Origin: Candidatus Saccharimonadota bacterium
Lineage (GTDB): Bacteria > Patescibacteria > Saccharimonadia > Saccharimonadales > Nanosyncoccaceae
NCBI GenBank assembly: GCA_017429465.1
Contig: JAFROU010000041.1
Span: 1 to 7,301 of the forward strand
Direction of reading: 5' to 3'
DNA: 7,301 bases
Position 1 is the stretch's first letter. Every line of letters begins with the position of its first letter. Below the pieces are notes generated by a model. That model ran no database searches, was not told the DNA's origin, and worked only from the letters and a program-made list of their open reading frames with translations. Shown here one piece after another: positions 1-5,900 of the stretch. The translations under genes and the position numbers were made by a program.

Positions 1-73
1 CAATGCTAAAAATTGACTCTAGTGCGTCTGGAAAAAGCTGTGCAGGAGATACCTTATATTCAAATATTACCAT
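1..73 (-). CDS. possible 5' end of an unrecognised gene leaving the window on the left
   Basis: On the minus strand an ATG at 73-71 opens a frame of 24 codons that is still open at the window edge. It begins MVIFEYKVSPAQLFPDALES. A stop codon (TAA) lies two codons upstream in the same frame, so the ATG is the first possible start. The peptide has an ordinary soluble-protein composition, and it runs in the same direction as the transporter gene to its right. Evidence is weak: 24 open codons occur often by chance, the Shine-Dalgarno match is poor (CAGG about 15 nt upstream), and a TATAAT-like box on this strand near 107-112 has no good -35. I do not recognise the protein. The opposite-strand frame over the same stretch looks less protein-like. 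Confidence 0.3.
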   Translation of the reverse strand, partial: MVIFEYKVSPAQLFPDALESIFSI

Positions 74-215
74 TACTTATTTAAGAACCTGTTTTATTAC
101 CCTTTATTATATCATTAGTATTTTTTATCATTGTCTTGATACGACCAATAGTAATATTCATACAAATGGTTATAAGCTCTACGTAAATGGCACTCTACTA
201 AAGTAGATAGTAGTT

Positions 216-1109
216 TTAATGATGATGATGTAAATGTAAATCTAACATTTTCTCGCGTGCCATTTCGTCATCACGGTCAACGCAAGCTTCATTTTCAGTT
301 TCAAACTCAATCGTTGAATGTATCACATTATGTTCTTCAAGTTCTGCACGTATTTGCTCCTTAATTTTTGCATCATATTTTTTCACCTTAATGTGCAGTG
401 TTGCAAAATTATGGACACCATCAATACTCCAGACGTGAATATGATGAATATCTAGCACTCCTTTCACGTTCTTGATGTGCTTTCTCATTTCGGTCATATT
501 CACATTTGCCGGTACTTTAAGTAAAAAGATGTCTGCAATGAATTTCAAATTCCTTGCCGCATTATAAAGAATGTAAACAGAAACAATAATTGGTAAAATT
601 GAATCAACTATTTCTAGGTTTGTGAACCTAATAATAATAGAACCAATTAAGACAATACCCCAACTCAAAATATCTTGAAGCATGTGCAGGCTAACTGCCT
701 TTTGGTTTAACGACTCACCACCATGAGTGACTCTTGCTGCAATTGTACTGATGATAACGCCAATAATTGCAAAGATTAACATACCTTCATGGTCAATTGG
801 CTCCGGACTGATTATTCTTTCAATTGATTCATGAATGACTAAAAAGGCGCCAACCACCAAAATGATGTTTGTAATCAAAGCGCCCAGAACCGAATATCTC
901 AAATACCCGTAGGTGTATTTCTCATTCTTTTTGGAATGACTTTTATGTTCTAAAAAGTAGGCAATACCAACCGATATCGCATCTCCTAGATTATGTACTA
1001 AATCCGCCAGCAGCGACATGGATCCAGTAAGAATTGCACCAAGCATCGCAAAAATTGCGAATCCAGTATTAAGCAAAAAAGCAATAAGAATACGTTTATC
1101 TGATCTCAT
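216..1109 (-). CDS. cation diffusion facilitator (CDF) family metal exporter, CzcD/ZnT-like
   Basis: This is an inner-membrane divalent cation/proton antiporter of the CDF family, probably exporting Zn2+ and perhaps Cd2+ or Co2+. From the ATG at 1109 it has 297 residues, normal for the family. Six hydrophobic segments are visible near residues 7-28, 31-52, 74-94, 110-127, 142-161 and 166-183. Helix 2 carries H39-x3-D43 and helix 5 carries H142-x3-D146, the paired HxxxD sites that form the tetrahedral metal site of zinc-type CDFs. The cytoplasmic C-terminal domain (about 205-275) contains the family pattern IHHIHVW (H222, H223, H225). The last residues, 291-297, are LHLHHHH, an unusual metal-binding-like tail. 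An in-frame TTG at 1130 would add seven residues, but the TATAAT box (1122-1117) lies inside that extension, so the ATG is preferred. No Shine-Dalgarno precedes it. Metal specificity is inferred from motifs only. Confidence 0.93.
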   Translation of the reverse strand: MRSDKRILIAFLLNTGFAIFAMLGAILTGSMSLLADLVHNLGDAISVGIAYFLEHKSHSKKNEKYTYGYLRYSVLGALITNIILVVGAFLVIHESIERIISPEPIDHEGMLIFAIIGVIISTIAARVTHGGESLNQKAVSLHMLQDILSWGIVLIGSIIIRFTNLEIVDSILPIIVSVYILYNAARNLKFIADIFLLKVPANVNMTEMRKHIKNVKGVLDIHHIHVWSIDGVHNFATLHIKVKKYDAKIKEQIRAELEEHNVIHSTIEFETENEACVDRDDEMAREKMLDLHLHHHH

Positions 1110-1116
1110 GGTATCT

Positions 1117-1125
1117 ATTATAGCA
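1117..1125 (-). promoter_or_regulatory. extended -10 promoter of the CDF exporter gene
   Basis: On the minus strand TGC-TATAAT (1125 to 1117) is a perfect extended -10 element. Only seven bases separate it from the ATG at 1109, so the transcript should begin at or within a base or two of the start codon: a leaderless mRNA. No convincing -35 hexamer is present at 16-18 bp, which is tolerated with an extended -10. The upstream half of this promoter overlaps the -35 region of the tRNA promoter on the other strand. Confidence 0.65.
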
Positions 1126-1134
1126 CGCAATCAG

Positions 1135-1164
1135 TTTTCAAATAACCCGAAAAAATGGTATAAT
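1135..1164 (+). promoter_or_regulatory. promoter of the tRNA-Arg gene
   Basis: TTTTCA (1135-1140, four of six matches to TTGACA) is followed after 18 bp by TATAAT (1159-1164), with an upstream TG at 1156-1157 giving an extended -10. Transcription would start near 1171, just ahead of the mature tRNA 5' end at 1174. It is arranged back-to-back with the exporter promoter on the minus strand. Confidence 0.7.
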
Positions 1165-1173
1165 ATATACGCT

Positions 1174-1250
1174 GCACCCGTAGCTCAGTGGATTAGAGCA
1201 CCTGTCTTCGGAACAGAGGGTCGTGGGTTCGAGTCCCTCCGGGTGTACCA
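1174..1250 (+). tRNA. tRNA-Arg, anticodon UCG, CCA encoded
   Basis: The 77-nt cloverleaf folds cleanly. The acceptor stem is 1174-1180 with 1240-1246 (the terminal pair is G-U). The D stem GCTC/GAGC is 1183-1186 with 1196-1199. The anticodon loop 1206-1212 holds UCG at 1208-1210, and the T loop TTCGAGT is 1228-1234. The 3' CCA (1248-1250) is encoded. It decodes CGA, and possibly other CGN codons. A20 (1192) and C35 (1209), known arginine identity bases, are both present. Two stem pairs are imperfect: C27-A43 (1201/1217) in the anticodon stem and U50-U64 in the T stem. The promoter lies immediately upstream and a hairpin terminator immediately downstream, so it is a single-gene unit. Confidence 0.96.
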
Positions 1251-1261
1251 CAAAAAAGAAG

Positions 1262-1285
1262 ACGAAAAGCTATTTTCGTTTTTTT
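1262..1285 (+). terminator. intrinsic terminator of tRNA-Arg
   Basis: ACGAAAA (1262-1268) and TTTTCGT (1273-1279) form a perfect 7-bp stem around the loop GCTA, with a run of seven T at 1279-1285. The purine-rich stretch upstream can extend the stem by pairing with part of the T run. It lies 11 nt after the tRNA CCA end. Confidence 0.85.
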
Positions 1286-1307
1286 GTTTATCAAACCAAT
1301 ACCGACA

Positions 1308-1336
1308 TTGACTTTATGCACAATATATGCTATAAT
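1308..1336 (+). promoter_or_regulatory. strong sigma70-type promoter of the HD-domain gene
   Basis: TTGACT (1308-1313, five of six) is followed by a 17-bp spacer and a perfect TATAAT (1331-1336), with TG at 1328-1329 adding an extended -10. This is the best promoter in the window. The expected start is near 1342-1343, giving a leader of about 20 nt to the GTG at 1363. Confidence 0.85.
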
Positions 1337-1349
1337 TATAGATGATACT

Positions 1350-1359
1350 AGGGGGTGAT
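1350..1359 (+). promoter_or_regulatory. Shine-Dalgarno that sets the GTG start of the HD-domain gene
   Basis: AGGGGGTGAT differs by one base from the ideal AGGAGGTGAT. The end of its GGGGGT core lies six bases before the GTG at 1363. This decides between that GTG and an in-frame ATG at 1342, which has no Shine-Dalgarno and lies at the transcription start itself. Confidence 0.8.
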
Positions 1360-1362
1360 AAA

Positions 1363-2133
1363 GTGTATCAAGATAATAAAGAGCAGATCAAAAGACTGTT
1401 CGAAACATGTCCTTTTACAATTGACAGCCTTAAACATCTCGATGATCATGCATCTAGACTTTGGGCGAAGTTCCGCCACATCGAAAATGTAGCTAGCCTA
1501 ATGGAATCTTCCGCCAAAATGGCCGGACTCTCCGAAAAAGAGAAGCTAATGGCTTTCGCGGCCGGACAATTCCACGACATCGCATGCATCAATGACATCG
1601 CATTAACCGGTAAAGAGTACGGCCCGCAGCACGGTGCAAGAGGCGCCATCATTACATTTGGCATCCTGACTCAACAATTCAATGGTTTTACCAAAGAAGA
1701 AATCGAAGCTATAACCACAGCAATCGCTAACCATGACGGCGCGACACCTGAAGATCTCAGCGGTTTTACCAAAACCCTGACTCTCATGCTCAGAGATTGT
1801 GATAAAGTAGATTGCTATCGGAGATTGGCCACTGAACCTCTGGAGGGTGTCTTCCAAAGGCCGCTTGTTTTCGATAGCCCTATACGCCAAGAGTTTGCCT
1901 TGGATTGCATCGCTGGCAAACCGATGAAATATGCAGAAATGCAGAATTTCAACGAAGAAGCGTTGCTCTATCTGGGTTGGTACTTCCAGCTCAATAATCT
2001 CTCTTGCCAAAAAGCTGCCTTTCCTTTCTTCGAGGCACTCGCCGAAAGAATTCTGCAAACAACTAAAGACAGCGACACAAAGTCCTACACGAACACCGCG
2101 ATCAAAAAGGCTCAGTCAATCACCCAGCCATAA
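1363..2133 (+). CDS. HD-domain protein, probable metal-dependent phosphohydrolase
   Basis: This is a soluble cytoplasmic protein of 256 residues from the GTG start. It carries the HD superfamily metal-binding pattern: H39 in FRHIENV, H71-D72 in FHDIA, H90, H124-D125 in ANHDG, and D145/D147 in RDCDKVD. HD enzymes hydrolyse phosphate esters of nucleotides or similar molecules at a mono- or dinuclear metal site, and the extra histidines here suit a dinuclear site. The HD core covers roughly residues 35-155. The rest (155-256) is helical-looking and not diagnostic. There is no signal peptide or membrane segment, and no RelA/SpoT synthetase, GGDEF or tRNA-nucleotidyltransferase part. The substrate cannot be named from sequence. 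It is transcribed alone, with a strong promoter upstream and a strong terminator downstream. An upstream ATG at 1342 would add seven residues but is less likely. Confidence 0.85.
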   Translation: MYQDNKEQIKRLFETCPFTIDSLKHLDDHASRLWAKFRHIENVASLMESSAKMAGLSEKEKLMAFAAGQFHDIACINDIALTGKEYGPQHGARGAIITFGILTQQFNGFTKEEIEAITTAIANHDGATPEDLSGFTKTLTLMLRDCDKVDCYRRLATEPLEGVFQRPLVFDSPIRQEFALDCIAGKPMKYAEMQNFNEEALLYLGWYFQLNNLSCQKAAFPFFEALAERILQTTKDSDTKSYTNTAIKKAQSITQP

Positions 2134-2149
2134 GGCTGAACAATCGACA

Positions 2150-2175
2150 AATCCAGCCCCCAAGGCTGGATTTTT
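2150..2175 (+). terminator. intrinsic terminator of the HD-domain gene
   Basis: AATCCAGCC (2150-2158) and GGCTGGATT (2164-2172) form a perfect 9-bp GC-rich stem with a CCCAA loop, running into T2171-T2175. It begins 16 nt after the stop codon. A smaller hairpin, CAGCC-ATAA-GGCTG (2125-2138), straddles the stop codon just before it and shares the same arm sequences. Confidence 0.92.
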
Positions 2176-2232
2176 CAATATAAATCCACTATATAATGAA
2201 GTGTAATATCATCAGGTACCAATTCTTAATTG

Positions 2233-2241
2233 TGTTACAAT
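2233..2241 (+). promoter_or_regulatory. extended -10 promoter of the 193-residue protein gene
   Basis: TGT-TACAAT is an extended -10 with a near-consensus hexamer (2236-2241), seven bases before the ATG at 2249. Transcription would begin at about the start codon, giving a leaderless mRNA, and no Shine-Dalgarno is visible. No -35 match is present. A second TATAAT at 2192-2197 could give a longer leader but lacks both a TG and a good -35. Confidence 0.55.
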
Positions 2242-2248
2242 ACTAATT

Positions 2249-2830
2249 ATGAGAGATAGTTTTGAAAAAATAGGTAGTGAAACTGAAAATGCCGAAACTG
2301 GCTGGGAGAGCGTTGCGGAGATGGCAGACCAAATGGTGCCACCAACAACGGTAGAAAAACCTAAACCAGTAGAAACTCCAAAACAAGAAATCAAGGCCGG
2401 TGTTACTGGCGCAGAATTGATAGACCTTTTTTCTAAAAACCATAAAGATATCGAAAGCTACGTTGAAGAAGTTACCGGAGGTACAATAGACGAGTTTGCC
2501 CCACATCTTGCTGGCGACGAAGCCTTTTTCAACCAGGCTTTAAAAGATTTAGCTGGTGAAGGCGATACAGCGCGCAAACCCGCAGAGATTTCCTCGGACG
2601 AAATCGTCCAATATTACACTGATGATCTACGTAAACAAAAAGGTCATTATAATGAACTGAACGAAACTATCCACCAAAAATATAAGAATCTAGGGTTCTT
2701 TGGAAAACATTTTAATCTCGGCAAGGGGGCTAAAGAATTAAAAGCTCTGCAAGCTGAACAAATTACTGTTTGGGAAGATGTTCAAAAAGCCGAGCATCGT
2801 TTTGACCGCCTCCAATCAATGATTAAATAA
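2249..2830 (+). CDS. protein of unknown function, 193 residues, cytoplasmic
   Basis: I do not recognise a family. No signal peptide or membrane segment is present, and the protein is highly charged. Residues 1-30 are acidic. Residues 31-47 form a Pro/Thr/Lys/Glu-rich linker with PP and KPKP. Residues 50-105 look helical with acidic patches. Residues 115-193 are strongly helical and charged, coiled-coil-like, and are interrupted by a glycine-rich turn (FFGKHFNLGKG, 150-160). This layout resembles a linker plus helical interaction domain, so a structural or scaffolding role is possible, but that is a guess. The ATG is the first base triplet after an extended -10 and has no Shine-Dalgarno. It lies between the HD gene's terminator and the promoter of the giant repeat protein, so it is probably transcribed alone. 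Reading frame and codon use look genuine. Confidence 0.8.
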   Translation: MRDSFEKIGSETENAETGWESVAEMADQMVPPTTVEKPKPVETPKQEIKAGVTGAELIDLFSKNHKDIESYVEEVTGGTIDEFAPHLAGDEAFFNQALKDLAGEGDTARKPAEISSDEIVQYYTDDLRKQKGHYNELNETIHQKYKNLGFFGKHFNLGKGAKELKALQAEQITVWEDVQKAEHRFDRLQSMIK

Positions 2831-2840
2831 TTGGTTTTTT
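2812..2840 (+). terminator. weak candidate terminator overlapping the stop of the 193-residue protein gene
   Basis: CCAAT (2812-2816) pairs with ATTGG (2830-2834) directly before six T (2835-2840). The stem is only 5 bp with a 13-nt loop that encloses most of the stop codon, so efficiency is doubtful. It is the only terminator-like structure between this gene and the next promoter. Confidence 0.35.
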
Positions 2841-2852
2841 ATTGACTTTACA

Positions 2853-2861
2853 TGTTATAAT
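2853..2861 (+). promoter_or_regulatory. extended -10 promoter of the giant repeat-protein gene
   Basis: TGT-TATAAT is a perfect extended -10 (TATAAT at 2856-2861). The best -35 is TTGGTT at 2831-2836 (three of six, 19-bp spacing). The TTGACT at 2842-2847 is too close to serve this -10 and would need CATAAG (2865-2870) as its partner instead. Transcription is expected near 2868, giving a leader of about 46 nt that begins with a stem-loop. Confidence 0.65.
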
Positions 2862-2868
2862 AAACATA

Positions 2869-2887
2869 AGCACCTTTGGGAGGTGCT
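2869..2887 (+). promoter_or_regulatory. stem-loop at the 5' end of the giant-gene leader
   Basis: AGCACCT (2869-2875) and AGGTGCT (2881-2887) form a perfect 7-bp stem with loop TTGGG. It starts within a base or two of the predicted transcription start and has no T run, so it is not a terminator. The 3' arm contains GGGAGGTG, a near-perfect Shine-Dalgarno, but no start codon follows at a usable distance. The ATG at 2914 has only a short AGGT at 2907-2910. Likely roles, by inference, are mRNA 5'-end protection or control of ribosome access. Confidence 0.6.
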
Positions 2888-2913
2888 GCGAAACAAACCA
2901 CAAAATAGGTCAT

Positions 2914-5900
2914 ATGCAAACAGGAACAAAACAGATTATTAGAGTGCTGTTTCTAACGTGGCTTTTTGTCACGCTTTTTGTTTCTAGTAATTCTGCTTCA
3001 GCCTATACCGCCTCAATCTTGTCTGCTGGCTCAGTCACCATTAATCTAGATGGAACAGCAGAAACTGGCACCACGACTAGTGACCTGACAATTAATACTA
3101 CCTGTCCTGCCGGTTACATTGTGCAGGTTAGCGGTACTAATGCTAGTAACAATCACAATCTATATCTCAATGGCAATTCTTCAAACGATACTACCGTAAT
3201 ATTTAACAGTGCCGGTACAGTCTCTAGCCCCATTACTCTAGCTGATAACACTTGGGGTATCCAAGTAGGAGTTAATACCTACACGGGCATTTCTAATACA
3301 CCACAAGACTTTTCTATTGGCACCTCTGGTTCTTATGTAGCTGGAGAAGATATTACGCTACCGGTGACCTATGGTGCGAGAAATGGCGGCAGTTTAATGT
3401 CTGGCACCTACACCATGGATAATGGTAACGTACTTTATACCTTAGTTATGGATGGTACCTGTATCCCTTATACCATTACTTACGATGGCAATACTGCCAC
3501 TACAGGTATTATGGATACCACCACCTACAAGCATGAATTCACACCAGGCACTACAACTTCCTTCGATCTATATGCTTCTAACTTCAGCAAAACCGGCTAT
3601 GGCTTTGTGGGTTGGGGCACTAGACCATTAGTTGCTTCAACTGCTGCCGAGCTAAACACTGCTGTCACTAATGAAACAATTACTATTTATGGCCCAAATG
3701 AAACCATCACTGCTCCTTCCTATTTTGATTTGTTGCCAAGGAGCAGTGGAAACAAGAAGCTCTATGCCGTGTGGCTAGCCAGCCAGGGTAATCTGCAAGG
3801 TTGGGCTGGCTGTTCCTCTATGAGTATTGGCGATGTTACTGCCCTTACCGATACCAGAGATAATAATACTTACGCAATAGCCAAGCTAGCTGATGGTAAC
3901 TGTTGGATGATTGAAAACTCTAGATTAGATCCTGCCGGCATGACACTTAATAAAACGAACACCAATTATGCAAATCAGGAGTTTATCGAATATGCCTCTA
4001 GCCTATCTAACTCCACCTTCAACACCTGCTCTACCGCTGATGATAACTATGAATGCATTGAGCAGTATTCAGTTGGTATGGGCAATGTGACTGGTCTTAC
4101 GGCCAATGCTTTAAATGGCGACCAATCCACGCGTTGGTATTCCTATGGTGCTATGTATAATTGGTTCACCGCTACAGCCTACACCGTGTCAGATGCTTTT
4201 TCACAGATGCCGAGTGAAAACTACATTTCCGTTCCTGGTGATATTTGTCCCGTTGGCTGGCATTTACCATATGGCGGCAGTGATAGCGGCACCAAAGGCG
4301 GCAACACTAGTGGTGGATTTTACTATCTTGGCACCGAGCTTGAAGCCACTGCTAGTAATGCTGCTAGTTCCAATATTTGGCGTTCTTTCCCAAATAACTT
4401 TATTTATTCTGGTAGTTATGATGAAGCCTTAGTGCAAGATCGTGGCCTTAGCGGCTATTATTGGTCGCCTACCACCACTATGGATGGAAGTATATTTTTC
4501 TTTAACCTTGAAGGCTCGGATGTCAGCGTAGCAGGCGCATTAGATGCACTTGATTCAAATGCTGGTTTTGCCATTCGCTGCGTAGCTAGTATGCCAGAAA
4601 CCTTCACTCTTTCTTATGACGCCAATGGTGGTACTGGGACTCCGGCCTCTCAAACTACTACTGGCAATGGTATTGCTAGTTTTACTATTTCCAATATCAC
4701 GCCAACTCATTCTGGATATACTTTTGCTGGCTGGAGCGATGTAGATGGACAAGCTATTCAAGCTGGAGAAACCTATAGCACTACAGAAACTACCGCTACA
4801 CTCTTTGCTAAGTGGAATAACAACTCTTGTAACCCATCCGCTACCACTATTGGCACTGGCAATACTTCTACAGACGCAGTTTGTCTCCAAGATATAAATA
4901 GCACCATTAGAGGCACTATGAGTATCGCCACTACTTCTACTGGTACTTATACTCTAATCGACGCAAGAGATAATAAAACTTACACGATAGCTAAGCTAGA
5001 CGATGGCAATATCTGGTTAACCCAAAACCTTGACTTTGCCCCATCGGTTGACACCTTCATCGCAGCTAATGATTCTGACGTCCCGGGCTTCTTAGTTCCT
5101 GCCGCCTCAAACGAATTTATCACGGATGATCAATCCTATGATGACTCGTTTCCTATCACACCTAAGGTCATGAGTGATAGCACTTATGGTGGCTACTATA
5201 GCTTTGCTGCCGCCATTGCTTCCACTACTGCCTACCGAGACCGCCAGATTATTACTACTTCTATTTGTCCTAAAGGCTGGGACCTTCCTACAGTTGACCA
5301 CTTCGATATTCTCGGTGATTATGTTCAAGATCCTAATGTAATGATTAACGTACCGTATAGTTTCACTTTACCTGGATATAGATGGGGTACTGAATTTTAT
5401 AATCAAGGAGACGGATTCTATTATTGGAGCTCTACCAACCAAGACGGATGGAACGATGGATTTGGTAATTATAAGCTTCAAGGTGAGGCTGTTCGCTGTA
5501 TTGCTTCTAATGGCACTGGTACCATTCATTACTATGCTAACGGCGGCACTGGTACTATGCCGGATCAAACCGTAGAGATTAATGCTGGTCAAGCAAAGTT
5601 TAATGAATTCACGGCACCAGAACATACGCAATTCATGGAATGGAACACAGAAGCTGATGGCTCTGGGACTCCAGTAGAAGAGGGGCAGTCAATCATTGGA
5701 AGTGGGCTAGTAGAAGGTGGTAGTATAAGTCTATACGCGCAGTGGCAACATTCCTACTTAATTAACTACAACATCAATGGTGGTGATGAAGGCGTGATGA
5801 ACAACATTACGGAATTTTCTGAAGGGGAAAGTGTAGCCCTTATTGCATCAAACTTTTCTCGCCCTAACTATGGCTTTGCCGGCTGGTCTACTAATCCAAA

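Noticed and set aside
3..206. Plus-strand open frame of 67 codons at the left edge
   Set aside because: Its residue pattern looks like translated AT-rich spacer, it has no Shine-Dalgarno that can be seen, and it runs against the neighbouring gene. The minus-strand frame over 1-73 is slightly more protein-like.
74..215. Possible terminator for the exporter gene (TCTAC-TTTA-GTAGA on the minus strand near 194-207)
   Set aside because: The stem is only 5 bp and no T run follows on the minus strand. Nothing else is clear in this 142-bp gap.
1174..1250. tRNA 3' end as an integration site of a mobile element
   Set aside because: No second copy of the tRNA 3' sequence and no integrase or transposase gene is present in the window.
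1018..1311. Plus-strand frame of 97 codons across the exporter start and the tRNA
   Set aside because: It reads through the antisense of a transporter, a complete tRNA and its terminator, so it is a chance frame.
1603..2058. Minus-strand 151-codon frame inside the HD-domain gene
   Set aside because: It is antisense to a gene with clear HD motifs, promoter, Shine-Dalgarno and terminator, and has no supporting signals of its own.
2883..2942. Leader peptide starting at GTG 2883 in the giant gene's 5' leader
   Set aside because: The Shine-Dalgarno-like bases overlap the start rather than precede it, and the 19-codon product has no recognisable attenuation pattern.
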